From Verrucomicrobia bacterium SCGC AAA164-E04 (lineage in GTDB: Bacteria; Verrucomicrobiota; Verrucomicrobiia; Limisphaerales; AAA164-E04), in assembly GCA_000383715.1 (NCBI GenBank), contig KB912034.1, positions 14,465 to 52,436 on the forward strand: a stretch of DNA of 37,972 bases. Direction: 5' to 3'. Under the pieces are notes generated by a model, which was not told where the DNA came from, did not search any database, and was given only the letters and a program-made list of their open reading frames with translations. This document shows, piece after piece, positions 1-9,459 of the stretch (positions are counted from its first letter, which is position 1; the number at the start of each line of letters is the position of its first letter). The translations under genes were made by a program, and so were the position numbers.

Positions 1-1
1 T

Positions 2-3000
2 TTGTCTGTCAATGACGTTGTCGTTGCCGAGGGGGACAGCGGAACGTCCACGTTGACCTTCACGGTGAGTCTGGATACACAGGTGGATACACCACTGGCG
101 GTCGATTTCGCCACCGCAGACGGCAGCGGAACAACGGCAGACAATGATTACAGCAGCAGCACAGGTACTCTGAATTTCACAGGCACAGCAGGAGAAACAC
201 AGACCTTCAATGTGTCTGCAAACGGGGATGCCAAGGTAGAACTCGATGAAACCTTTTTGGTCAATCTTTCGAACTTAGGTGCAGCTGGGCGCGTTGTCAC
301 GATCTTGGACAGTCAGGGTGTAGGAAGCATCACTAACGATGATGCTGCAATGTTTTCTATCGATGACGTTACTCACGAGGAAGGGAACACTGGAAACAAA
401 ATCTACAACTTTACCGTGACTTTAAATAATGAGGTCGATGTGTCGCTCAGTGTTGACATTGCAACGGACGACTACACGGCAACGATTGCAGATAATGATT
501 ACATCAAAGCAAAGAGTACGCTCAACTTTGATGGGAACTTAGGAGAGTCAAGGGAGATGACTGTGTTGGTAAGAGGAGACACTAAAGTAGAGCTTGATGA
601 AACCTTTGTCATGAATCTCTCAAATGTGCAGGCAGCGGGACGAGCCGTCACGATCTCAGACAGTCAGGGTCTGGGTGAACTCATTAACGACGATGCTGCA
701 ACACTGGCCATCAATGATGTGACGCATAAGGAGGGAGACGCAGACACAACGACATACACGTTTACCGTAACCCTGAACAATGAAGTGGATACCACACTCA
801 GTGTTGATGTTGCCACGGCCGACGGTGCAGGAACGACCGCTGATAGTGATTACCTTAGCACAGAAGGAACCCTCAGCTTTGTGGGTAAATCAGGGGAGTC
901 AAAAACGATAGTGGTATTGGTCATTGGAGATAAAAATGTTGAACTCGATGAATCCTTTTCTGTCAACCTATCCAATATGAATGCAACAGGGCGCGCCGTC
1001 ACGATCTCAGACGCTCAGGGACTGGGAACAGTCATCAACGATGACGCCGCTGGACTTTCAATCAATGACCTGGCAATTAACGAAGGCGCCGAGGGTATTA
1101 CCTCCTTAACTTTGACCGTCAGCTTGAATGCACAGGTAGATGCAGCTCTGACCGTTGATTTCGCCACGACTGACGGAACAGCCACAGTAGCTGACGGAGA
1201 CTACACTGCTGAAGCTGACACATTGACTTTTGCAGGGACATTAGACGAAACGCAGTCGATCATGATCTCAGTAAACGGCGATCCTAGAATCGAAGGCGAT
1301 GAAAATTTTGAAGTGAATCTGGTTAATATTCAATCTTCAGGAAGGACCGTTGATTTTGTAAAGTCATCAGCAACTGCGACAATCCTCAATGACGATCAAG
1401 CAGATCTTGTCATTGAGCCAGCTTTGGACCTGATCACAAATGAAGAAGGAAAGTTGGCTTTCTTCCATTTGAGCCTTCAGTCACAACCAACCCATGATGT
1501 GACGGTATCAATGGAGAGTTCGGATACCTCTGAAGGTATGATAGAATCAAGTGCAGTGCTGGATTTTACACCAGACAATTGGGATAGCCCTCAACAGGTT
1601 ACCGTGAAAGGCATTGATGATTTACAAGCTGATGGGGACATTTCTTACATGATTGTGCTGAATCGGCTGATCAGTGATGACAGTCTCTTCGACGGCGTTG
1701 ACCCGCAAGACGTAAGCTTGACCAATCTGGATGATCTAAATGAAGCGCCTCTTTCAGCCGCGCAATTTCTAACAACGGAGGAAGATACCCATCTGCCGAT
1801 CATACTCGCAGGAAGTGATGTCGACGGGGATCCTTTGCAAGCAAATATAAAAATTCTTCCTTTGAATGGTTTGCTGTATCAGACAAGTGACGGTACCTCT
1901 CTTGGAGATCTCATAACTGAAATTTCAACTACGATTACCCATCCAGAGAATAGAGTAATTTACGTTCCTTCAGCAAACCAGCATGGGGCGAATCTAGGAG
2001 ACTTTTCTTTCACAGTTTTTGATGGTTTGACGACGTCGGTCTCGGCAGTTGTGAGTATAGACGTGATTCCTGTCAATGATCCCCCCACTCATAAAATACC
2101 AGAACCTCTGAGTCTGCCTGAAGATACGCCTCTTGAATTTGGCTTAAAGCATGATCTGGAAATACGAGTCACCGATGTTGATGCCCATTACGGTGAAGTT
2201 GAAACAACACTGCAGTCTGATTTTGGGAAAATTACTTTGATCAATACGGATGGACTGAATTTCTCTCACGGCGATGGAGTGGCCAACGCAATCATGACTT
2301 TCCGCGGTCGTGTTTCTGACATCAATGCTGCACTCGAGGATATATTATTCACCCCAACGTTAGATTTAACGGGACCGATTTCCATTGAGATCACGACAAA
2401 CGATCTGGGCAACACGGGCGATCAAGGTGCCAAAGAAACTTCTGACCAGTTGCTTATTGACTACACGCCAGTAAATGACCCTCCATACATAGCCACAATT
2501 GCACCCATTAAGACCCAAAAAAATGAGGCTGTAGTTGTCGTTTTCGCTGTCCTGGATTCAGATAATGAATCTCTTTCGGTCCAAGTGGCAGCTTCGGTCG
2601 GACCAGAGGTGCTATTTGATCCTGTTCAAGGAATTACATTAGAGCCGTTGGCAGAGAGTCTGCTCTATCATGTTCTAACCTTGACACCTCGTTTTGATGC
2701 GACCGGCTTTGGGACTGTTACTCTGCAACTCACAGATGGAACCAGCAACACTACCCAACAAATCGACGTAATGGTAGGTTCCGATATCGAGACGTCCTTG
2801 ATTGATTTTTCGGATTCCCTTCAGGGGTTAGAAGATGAGATTCTAAAAGCCACCCTTGGCATCCAAGATGGTGCTTTTGAAGAAGAGTCACTTCAGGTAT
2901 CAGCCCAATTTTCCAACCCAGATGTGATCTCTCCGGAAGGTATACAGCTCGTTGCAGTTGATGGAGGATATGAATTGCAGCTCACACCCGTTGCAAACGC

Positions 3001-3607
3001 CCATGGCAATGGGATTCTTTCCCTGACTGTATCTGATGTCAGTAAAACCCTAATGAGGGAATTGCCCGTCTCTATTCTTTCTGTGCCTGACGCACCTCAA
3101 ATCGAGACTGTATTGGATTTCAGCTCATTTTCAAATGAGCTCATCACCATCGAGTTGAGTGTATCCGATGTCGATACCCCAGTTTCAGAGGTGGAACTCA
3201 CACTGACTTCAAATTTTGAAAAGCTGTTTCCAACTGATGGAATTAAACTAGAAGGCCAGTCAGATTTACGTGTTGCAACCATCTCACCTGCTTTAGATCA
3301 AGTGGGTATTGCGGAAGTCGTAGCCCTGGCTGTGGATAATGAAGGGATGCAACATAGCGAGCGATTTCAAATTCAAGTTATTGCAGAAGATAAGCCGGCT
3401 CCAAAACCCACTTCGATCCGGTTTGTTCCTCAAGAAAGCACTAGCCAGAGAGAGAAACCAGCTCTTATCATTTCATGGATGGGTGATCTAAATTTATTTG
3501 GAGCTCAATCCGTCACAGGTCCTTACATTTTCATTGAAAGTGTATCTAGCCCATATGAGATTCCAACTTCATCTGAGTTTAAATTCTTCAAATTTTTTGC
3601 TCCTTGA
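2..3607 (+). CDS. Calx-beta / cadherin-like repeat surface protein, 5'-truncated by the window edge
   Basis: The frame is open from the first bases, so the N-terminus and any signal peptide lie outside the window. The visible 1201 residues start with four Calx-beta-type repeats. Each closes with an 'NDD' motif, at visible residues 112, 229, 346 and 463, an exact 117-residue period. A related beta domain with 'FTPDNW...VTVKG' follows (about 466-580). After it come cadherin-like/Big_9-type modules with 'SDVDGDPL' and 'VNDPP' motifs (about 580-1130). The acidic D/E-rich loops suit calcium binding. The last 60 residues ('SVTGPYIFIE...SPYEIP...FKFFKFF') resemble the C-terminal tail of many verrucomicrobial secreted proteins, possibly a sorting signal. 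Likely a large extracellular or surface adhesin-like protein; the ligand cannot be read from sequence. The repeat assignment is strong, the role is inference. Confidence 0.85.
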   Translation: MSVNDVVVAEGDSGTSTLTFTVSLDTQVDTPLAVDFATADGSGTTADNDYSSSTGTLNFTGTAGETQTFNVSANGDAKVELDETFLVNLSNLGAAGRVVTILDSQGVGSITNDDAAMFSIDDVTHEEGNTGNKIYNFTVTLNNEVDVSLSVDIATDDYTATIADNDYIKAKSTLNFDGNLGESREMTVLVRGDTKVELDETFVMNLSNVQAAGRAVTISDSQGLGELINDDAATLAINDVTHKEGDADTTTYTFTVTLNNEVDTTLSVDVATADGAGTTADSDYLSTEGTLSFVGKSGESKTIVVLVIGDKNVELDESFSVNLSNMNATGRAVTISDAQGLGTVINDDAAGLSINDLAINEGAEGITSLTLTVSLNAQVDAALTVDFATTDGTATVADGDYTAEADTLTFAGTLDETQSIMISVNGDPRIEGDENFEVNLVNIQSSGRTVDFVKSSATATILNDDQADLVIEPALDLITNEEGKLAFFHLSLQSQPTHDVTVSMESSDTSEGMIESSAVLDFTPDNWDSPQQVTVKGIDDLQADGDISYMIVLNRLISDDSLFDGVDPQDVSLTNLDDLNEAPLSAAQFLTTEEDTHLPIILAGSDVDGDPLQANIKILPLNGLLYQTSDGTSLGDLITEISTTITHPENRVIYVPSANQHGANLGDFSFTVFDGLTTSVSAVVSIDVIPVNDPPTHKIPEPLSLPEDTPLEFGLKHDLEIRVTDVDAHYGEVETTLQSDFGKITLINTDGLNFSHGDGVANAIMTFRGRVSDINAALEDILFTPTLDLTGPISIEITTNDLGNTGDQGAKETSDQLLIDYTPVNDPPYIATIAPIKTQKNEAVVVVFAVLDSDNESLSVQVAASVGPEVLFDPVQGITLEPLAESLLYHVLTLTPRFDATGFGTVTLQLTDGTSNTTQQIDVMVGSDIETSLIDFSDSLQGLEDEILKATLGIQDGAFEEESLQVSAQFSNPDVISPEGIQLVAVDGGYELQLTPVANAHGNGILSLTVSDVSKTLMRELPVSILSVPDAPQIETVLDFSSFSNELITIELSVSDVDTPVSEVELTLTSNFEKLFPTDGIKLEGQSDLRVATISPALDQVGIAEVVALAVDNEGMQHSERFQIQVIAEDKPAPKPTSIRFVPQESTSQREKPALIISWMGDLNLFGAQSVTGPYIFIESVSSPYEIPTSSEFKFFKFFAP

Positions 3608-3742
3608 TTTTAGGAGTAAGGACGTCATCACATGACACAGAACACCTTCTTCAAACACCAGTAGGCCGTAAAAAAAGATCACTAATTCTCACGATAGATT
3701 TTAGTTTGATCATATGAGCTTGTAAGATATCTGCCATGGCCC

Positions 3743-4228
3743 ATGCAACCGCTATTCCGATCTGGGATGGGCGGTATGCATGAACAGGGGCACTCCGATT
3801 GGCGCATCGAAGACGAGGTGCTCACGGGTCAGGGCAAGGATGGCGCCGCGATGACTCGGGCTGAATTCTCCAGCCCCTTTGAGCTCCAGGTCTGGGTCAA
3901 GACCATCGTGAACGGAAATGGCGGGGTGCTCTTCAATGGCGGCCCTGGTCGGGTAGAGGTTCAGTGCTTCAATGCTCCCGACAGTACCAATCCCACCGGG
4001 AGCTTCTATGGAATAGCACCTGCAGAGCGCGTGCTCAGTCGTGATCAGGAGTGGTTTTTGCTGCAGATCTTCAATCGCGGGTCCACTGCGGAGGTGCTGG
4101 TGAACGGTGAAACGGTCTCCCATGCCCGCGATCTCAAACCTCCGTATCGAGGCAGTATTGGTTTTCAACATCACACGCCTGGGGGCTCCATACAGTATCG
4201 TGCCGCGCGACTCAGGGCAATTGAATGA
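3743..4228 (+). CDS. DUF1080 (3-keto-disaccharide hydrolase-type) domain fragment
   Basis: The 161 residues match the core of the DUF1080/3-keto-disaccharide hydrolase fold, a concanavalin-like beta-sandwich. Seen are 'WRIEDEVLTG' near the start, 'VEVQCFN' where the family has EvQ, 'GSFYGIAP' where it has GalY, a 'VLVNGETVSH' strand and a closing 'GSIGFQHH' strand. The usual opening segment ('LFNGKDLxGW') and any signal peptide are missing, so the gene is probably 5'-truncated. There is no clear ribosome binding site before the ATG. The reading frame continues past its TGA into an ankyrin-like tail (next entry), and the surrounding 1 kb looks degraded. I treat it as a gene remnant that may or may not still be expressed. 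Members act on secreted glycans, but function cannot be assumed for this fragment. Confidence 0.55.
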   Translation: MQPLFRSGMGGMHEQGHSDWRIEDEVLTGQGKDGAAMTRAEFSSPFELQVWVKTIVNGNGGVLFNGGPGRVEVQCFNAPDSTNPTGSFYGIAPAERVLSRDQEWFLLQIFNRGSTAEVLVNGETVSHARDLKPPYRGSIGFQHHTPGGSIQYRAARLRAIE

Positions 4229-4438
4229 TGCTGGATGCCCACTGGTCATGACGAGCCCCCAGTCGCCGTCAAACTTCTTATTGCCAAAGGTGCGGATGTG
4301 AATGGGAAGGATGTTAAAGGTGGAGCACCGCTAGATTCGACCATTCTATATGACCAAGCCCAAATAGCCGAACTCCTCCGCAAACACGGCGGCAAGACAG
4401 GTGCAGAATTGAAAGTTCCCGCAAGATCCGGTTGGTAA
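4229..4438 (+). pseudogene. Ankyrin-repeat protein C-terminal remnant
   Basis: The frame of the DUF1080 fragment continues without shift after its TGA and encodes one recognisable ankyrin unit ('VKLLIAKGADVNGKD'). It ends with 'IAELLRKHGGKTGAELK', an ending typical of ankyrin proteins in Verrucomicrobiota and similar to the end of the intact ankyrin lipoprotein at 17039-17848. There is no signal peptide, lipobox or N-terminal repeat set. An ATG at 4235 exists but lies inside a repeat. Most likely the 3' remnant of a lost ankyrin lipoprotein gene that became joined to the DUF1080 fragment. Confidence 0.55.
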
Positions 4439-4838
4439 TTCTACCCCCTTGATGGGGTTCACACCTTGCCAGTTCGGATTCAAAAGAAGAACGGCGATGG
4501 CTGGTTCAAGATCGATCTGCGCCGGTGCTGGATCGCTCGGGATTGCATGTTGTTCATCAAACCCATTTGATTGTGCCCAACATCATCACCTCCGCCGCCC
4601 TCCTCCCGGCCACCCTGTTCGAACGGTATAACCACACGAAAATGGACTTCGCCATTCTTTCAGCGCTTCAAAACCAAAAACATCATCATGATGAAACAAT
4701 AGATTCTTGGATTTGAATTCGAAGATGTTAATATACCAAAATGTAAGCCATAGATGACTGATTTTTAAATTTCAGGGAGGTGGCTTCCGATCGACCGACG
4801 TTTTCGGTCATTTGATTCAGGTGAAGGGAAATATAAAG
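4439..4838 (+). other. Region without an intact gene; possible decayed coding DNA
   Basis: No convincing gene lies in these 400 bases. A short open stretch at 4525-4716 encodes a protein-like segment ('LHVVHQTHLIVPN'), and an adjacent frame at about 4459-4560 reads 'QKKNGDGWFKIDLRR' up to a stop. Together they look like a frameshifted remnant of a gene I do not recognise. The last 30 bases hold an 'AAGGG' ribosome binding site about 10 bases before the PSD1 ATG at 4839. No convincing terminator or promoter was found. Confidence 0.4.
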
Positions 4839-7800
4839 ATGAAAAGATACATCTGTTGCGTGATGATGTTGTGTTTGTGGGGGCTTTCGATCCCTGTGGT
4901 GTTGGCTGAGAATCCGACGATCACAGAGGTTCAACGGGAGTTTTTTGAAACGAAGATCCGACCTGTGCTCGCCGACCAATGCCTCGAATGCCATAATTCG
5001 ATCGACAAGAAAAAGGGTGGGCTTGCCCTCGACTGGAGTCAACCGTTAAGGCAAGGGGCGGATTCGGGGAAGGTGATTATACCCGGCGATCCCGATAACA
5101 GTTTATTGATTCAGTCCATCCGCCATCAGGCGGGGGTAGAGAGTATGCCTGACAAAAGGCCCAAGTTGGTCGACAGTGTCATCGCTGATTTCACAAAGTG
5201 GGTAATCATGGGGGCTCCAGATCCACGTCATACACAGCCCACCGCTACCGCTCTGAAAAAAGCAGCGCGCAGCTGGGAGGACATACGGGACGAGCGTAAA
5301 AAATGGTGGTCGTTCCAATCGATAACAAACCCTGAGCCGCCGAAAGTGAATAACGCTGATTGGCGCCAAAATCCCATTGATGCCTTTGTGTATGATAGCC
5401 TGGAAGAGCAGCAACTGACACCCGGAGATCTTGCCGATCCACACACTTTGCTGCGCCGAGTGTCGCTGGTGTTGACGGGCCTACCGCCGTCCACTGACGA
5501 TGTGACAGCGTTTGCGTCAAGCAAAGATCCGAAGCGCTATGAAAGATACGTCGACACATTGCTGGCCAGTAAGGCTTATGCGGAACGTTGGGCCCGACAC
5601 TGGATGGACTGGTATCGCTACAGCGAAAGTCATGGCAGTGAGGGCGACCCTCACATCGCATTTGCACAGCAGTATCGTGATTATTTGATCAGGGCTCTGC
5701 AACAGGATGTGCCTTATGATCAGATGATGATCGAGCATCTGGCCGGCGATCTGTTGCCGACCCCCCGAATCAATGAAGAAACTCATGTCAATGAATCGGC
5801 CATTGGCCCGGCGCATCTGCGTATGAATCCTTTTGGTTATGGAGTGGTGGATGCCTATCAGGAATTGGTGACTTTCACTGACAATCAGGTGGATGTGGTG
5901 AGCAAGGCCACCATGGCCCTCACGGTGTCATGCGCCCGTTGCCACAATCACAAATTTGACCCCGTCAGTCAGCAGGATTACACGCGCTTTTATGGTGTGA
6001 TGATCAGTAATCGCCCCACCACGATTGTGGTGGATAGCCAGGAAAAACAACGCCGCCATCAAGAGGCCATCAAACAACTGAAACCTCAAATAAAAAAAGC
6101 TTTTGCCACCTACTGGCTGTCTCAAATCGAATCACTTGAAGACAGGCTGCAAAAGGTGGAATTAAAGGAACGGGATGACAGTGATGCGCTGAGCCCATGG
6201 CTTCAAATGAAAGAGCAAGGGTCGGAAGCGTTCGAATCTTATTGGGAGGGATTACAGGGGCATGTGGGACGAGTGGAGGCGCACAACAAGAAAGTGAAGG
6301 AAAAAGCCGCCGCATACTATGATTTGCGTGATCCCAAAGTGGCCGCCATGTTTTTTAAAACAGGGAATGGCTCACACCTATCCACACAGCCTGCGGGCTC
6401 TTTTGCTTTGAAGGGGGAAGGGGAGAACGTGTTCCAAGGCGTGTACCCTGCCGGTGTATACAGTCATCTCATCAGCGACAAACATGCGGCGGTGATGGGG
6501 TCGCCTCGTATGACGGTGTCAGGCAACAATCTCTGGGTACGCGCCGCCGGTCATCAAGCCAAAAGGCGTTATGCGGTCAGGCATTACCCTTTTGGGGGCT
6601 TGTTGCATGATGATCATCGCCTCAATCAAACTTTGCCCGTGTGGCAGAGTTCGAGGAAGATGGCTATCTGGCAGAGTGAAAAAATTCATTATGAATTTCG
6701 CACCGCTCGCGACGTGATCAGCGGACCGGGGGACGAGCGTAGTTGGTGGGGAGTGAGCGAGATTTTGATGAGTCCAGAAGCTCCGCAGAGAAGAGGAGCC
6801 CCACTGAGTTTGTGGGTGGCCACGCCGCCTGTAGACAAATCGTCTTTGTTGAAAGCGTATCAAACAACCACACAAAACATACTGAACAAATGGATGGACG
6901 GCATCATCAGCGATGATGAGGCGGCGTTTATAGGGCAGATGCTGCAAGGTAACGTATTGAACCACAATATGAAACAATTACCCGAAAATGTTGTGGCACT
7001 GGTGCAGCAATATCGCAGGCTTGAAAATGATATCCCCGCACCCACCCGCGCCCCGGGAGTGTATGAGTCGGATCCGGTGGATGCCCCCTTTCTGGATCGT
7101 GGCGACCATCAAAGTGAAGGTAGGGCGGTGCCCCGGCAATTCTTGGAAATGTTTGGGAACAAACCTTACAGCAAAACAAACAGCGGGCGGCTGGAGCTGG
7201 CGCAGGATATTGTGGCTGACAACAATCCTCTGACACGACGTGTCCTGGTGAACCGTTTGTGGAATTATGTGTTTGGCGCCGGCCTGGTGGCTACCACCGA
7301 TAACTTTGGACGCATGGGGGGGCAACCCTCGCACCCCGAACTGCTGGATTTTCTGGCCAGTGATTTCAAGGAGAATGGCTGGTCGTTAAAGAAAAGCCTC
7401 AAGTTGATGGTAACCAGTCGTGCATTCAAATTGAGCAGTCAGATCTCGGCAGCCGCCCGGGAGCTTGATCCTGTCAACAAGTACTTGTCTTTTCACACAC
7501 CGCGGCGCCTGGATGCAGAGTCTATTTATGATAGTCTGCATTTTGTAGCGGGGCAGAAGAAGCGTGCGATATACGAAAGCGTGATCCGTAACCGTTTGCA
7601 CCCTTTCCTGACCGCTTTCAACTACCCGGTGCCTTTGTCGACGGTAAGTCGGCGACCCAGCAACAACGTGCCGGCTCAGGCGTTGAGTCTGATGAATGGG
7701 TTGGCAGAGGATTTGTCTGGGAATCTGTTGAGCCGAGTGAATGTGAAACGTGACGTGGATGTGGTGTTGCGTGAGTTGTTTTTGAGGTTTTATGCCCGTG

Positions 7801-7922
7801 AGATCACGGCAAGCGACCGCACCCTGTGCCAGAATTTTTTAGGAGAAAACCCCGACGCCGAAGACTGGCGTCGATTGATTGCCACATTGTTCAATTCAAA
7901 GGAGCTAATATATGTTTACTGA
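4839..7922 (+). CDS. PSD1-type protein: planctomycete cytochrome c + DUF1549 + DUF1553
   Basis: A 1027-residue secreted protein. The start at 4839 is chosen because it begins a clean signal peptide ('MKRYICCVMMLCLWG...VLA') and has an AAGGG site upstream; the frame is open to a TTG at 4812. Order: signal peptide (1-23), PSCyt1 c-type cytochrome domain with haem motif CLECH at 48-52, DUF1549 (about 174-370) ending in the family's CARCH at 365-369, a middle region of about 400 residues, and DUF1553 (about 765-1010) with 'NPLTRRVLVNRLWNYVFG' and 'GQPSHPELLDFLA'. Its last 11 bases overlap the DUF1501 gene, the usual PSD1-DUF1501 pairing in Planctomycetota and Verrucomicrobiota. Such pairs accompany polysaccharide-degradation genes, but the biochemical role, perhaps redox, is not established. 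Complete, with no missing hallmark. Confidence 0.93.
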   Translation: MKRYICCVMMLCLWGLSIPVVLAENPTITEVQREFFETKIRPVLADQCLECHNSIDKKKGGLALDWSQPLRQGADSGKVIIPGDPDNSLLIQSIRHQAGVESMPDKRPKLVDSVIADFTKWVIMGAPDPRHTQPTATALKKAARSWEDIRDERKKWWSFQSITNPEPPKVNNADWRQNPIDAFVYDSLEEQQLTPGDLADPHTLLRRVSLVLTGLPPSTDDVTAFASSKDPKRYERYVDTLLASKAYAERWARHWMDWYRYSESHGSEGDPHIAFAQQYRDYLIRALQQDVPYDQMMIEHLAGDLLPTPRINEETHVNESAIGPAHLRMNPFGYGVVDAYQELVTFTDNQVDVVSKATMALTVSCARCHNHKFDPVSQQDYTRFYGVMISNRPTTIVVDSQEKQRRHQEAIKQLKPQIKKAFATYWLSQIESLEDRLQKVELKERDDSDALSPWLQMKEQGSEAFESYWEGLQGHVGRVEAHNKKVKEKAAAYYDLRDPKVAAMFFKTGNGSHLSTQPAGSFALKGEGENVFQGVYPAGVYSHLISDKHAAVMGSPRMTVSGNNLWVRAAGHQAKRRYAVRHYPFGGLLHDDHRLNQTLPVWQSSRKMAIWQSEKIHYEFRTARDVISGPGDERSWWGVSEILMSPEAPQRRGAPLSLWVATPPVDKSSLLKAYQTTTQNILNKWMDGIISDDEAAFIGQMLQGNVLNHNMKQLPENVVALVQQYRRLENDIPAPTRAPGVYESDPVDAPFLDRGDHQSEGRAVPRQFLEMFGNKPYSKTNSGRLELAQDIVADNNPLTRRVLVNRLWNYVFGAGLVATTDNFGRMGGQPSHPELLDFLASDFKENGWSLKKSLKLMVTSRAFKLSSQISAAARELDPVNKYLSFHTPRRLDAESIYDSLHFVAGQKKRAIYESVIRNRLHPFLTAFNYPVPLSTVSRRPSNNVPAQALSLMNGLAEDLSGNLLSRVNVKRDVDVVLRELFLRFYAREITASDRTLCQNFLGENPDAEDWRRLIATLFNSKELIYVY

Positions 7923-9303
7923 TACTTTTTGCCGTCGACGCTTCATGCAGCTGGGGTTTGGTAGCCTGGGAGGGCTTGCTCTGAGTCAATTAAGTGCGTC
8001 GCAGGGTAAGCCCCGCCATCATCAACCGAAAGCACGCTCGGTGATATTGTGTTACATGTCTGGCGGGGTGAGCCACGTGGACAGTTTTGATCCCAAGCCT
8101 CTTTTGAAAGATATGCATGGCAAAGACATGCCCGTGGACATACTGCGCACGCAGTTTGATAACAACGGCAAGATCATGCAATCGCCCTGGAAAGCAAAAA
8201 AATATGGTCAATCGGGGTTGGAGATGACCAACCTCTTCCCGCACATTGCCGACTGCGCCGATGACATCGCTCTGGTTCGCAGCATGACGGCAGATTTTTC
8301 AGAACATGCCCAGGGGAACTTTTACATGCATACAGGTTTTCCCTTCCTGGGGGTGCCGTCGGCGGGGGCATGGGTAAATTACGGTTTGGGCAGCGTGAAT
8401 CAAAACCTCCCCGGTTACGTGGTGCTCAACAACAAAACCGGGATTCCCCACGGGGGCAAATCGATTTTCGGTAGTGGTTTCCTGCCTGCCACCAACGGTG
8501 CCTCGTTTTTTGATCTGGATCAGGAAGAAGTGGTCAGTCGTGTGCAGCCGCGTCGCCCGTTGAAAGAGCAGCGTGCGAGCCTGGGGTTTTTGAAGCAGCT
8601 GGATGGCGCTTTTGCCAAGCGCTCGGCTGCAGAAGGGGATGTGCAGTCGGCTGTGGAAAATTATGAGACAGCCTTCCGCATGCAAATGGCGGTACCTGAA
8701 TTGATGGACCTCGACAAAGAACCGGACCATCTCAAACGAGCTTATGGCTTCGAGCATGAAGACCCGCTGGTGGCTCGTTATGGGCATCAGTGCATGGTGG
8801 CCCGTCGCCTGGTGGAACAGGGAGTGCGCTTTGTCGAGTTGTCTTGCTCCAATTTCAAAGGAGATGGGCAACGGGCCAACCCCTGGGATCAACACGGCAA
8901 CCTGCCCCATGGTCACAAGGAAATGGCCCGTCAGGTCGACCAGCCCATTGCGGCCCTCATCAACGATCTCAAACAGCGTGGCTTGCTGGAGAGTACCTTG
9001 ATTATTTTTACCGGCGAGTTTGGCCGCACGCCTTTTTCACAGGGGAATAATGGCCGCGATCACAATCCCTATGGTTTTAGTCTGTGGATGGCCGGAGGGG
9101 GAATCAAGGGGGGCAGCGTGCACGGGGCTACCGATGATCTGGGCTACCATGCCATTGAAGACAAGGCCAAGGTGTTTGATCTGTGGGCCACGGTGCTGCA
9201 CCAACTTGGTATGGATCATGAAAAGCTGACCTATCGTTACGGAGGTCGTGACATGCGACTCACCGATGTGCATGGAAACGTGATGACCAAAATCCTTCTC
9301 TAG
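7912..9303 (+). CDS. DUF1501 domain-containing secreted protein
   Basis: 463 residues of the DUF1501 family, related to the sulfatase/alkaline phosphatase-like superfamily. The N-terminus carries a Tat-like signal with twin arginines ('CRRRFMQLGFGSLGG'). Family hallmarks are 'VILCYMSGGVSHVDSFDPKP' early on, 'LVEQGVRFVELSC' in the middle and 'FTGEFGRTPF' followed by 'GRDHNPYGFSLWMAGGGIKGG' near the C-terminus. The ATG lies 11 bases inside the upstream PSD1 gene, so the two are probably translationally coupled. The partner relation suggests PSD1 and DUF1501 act together outside the cytoplasm. The enzymatic activity of the family is not known to me, and no metal-site residues are assigned here. 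Confidence 0.93.
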   Translation: MFTDTFCRRRFMQLGFGSLGGLALSQLSASQGKPRHHQPKARSVILCYMSGGVSHVDSFDPKPLLKDMHGKDMPVDILRTQFDNNGKIMQSPWKAKKYGQSGLEMTNLFPHIADCADDIALVRSMTADFSEHAQGNFYMHTGFPFLGVPSAGAWVNYGLGSVNQNLPGYVVLNNKTGIPHGGKSIFGSGFLPATNGASFFDLDQEEVVSRVQPRRPLKEQRASLGFLKQLDGAFAKRSAAEGDVQSAVENYETAFRMQMAVPELMDLDKEPDHLKRAYGFEHEDPLVARYGHQCMVARRLVEQGVRFVELSCSNFKGDGQRANPWDQHGNLPHGHKEMARQVDQPIAALINDLKQRGLLESTLIIFTGEFGRTPFSQGNNGRDHNPYGFSLWMAGGGIKGGSVHGATDDLGYHAIEDKAKVFDLWATVLHQLGMDHEKLTYRYGGRDMRLTDVHGNVMTKILL

Positions 9304-9459
9304 ACATCATTTGATCTATAACGCCAGGTCCAACTGTAAAAAAGAACGGGAGTAAGCGTCTGAACTTTTTTGATCAGTTTAAGAGATAATCATCACACCA
9401 TAGGAACCAGTGCCCGCTGCCCGCGGCGCTTGCCAAACCAGAGGAGGCCTCGCGAAAAA

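Noticed and set aside
1..1390. 351-bp periodicity as a DNA repeat array or CRISPR-like structure
   Set aside because: The period is explained by in-frame protein repeats; no spacer-repeat pattern exists, and no CRISPR array was seen anywhere in the window.
3612..3742. Terminator for the Calx-beta gene
   Set aside because: Only a 5-bp stem (GTCAT/ATGAC) without T-tract is present.
5931..5945. Second CxxCH (CARCH) in the PSD1 protein as an extra haem site
   Set aside because: This Cys/His cluster is a standard conserved part of DUF1549 and is not by itself evidence of a second c-type haem.
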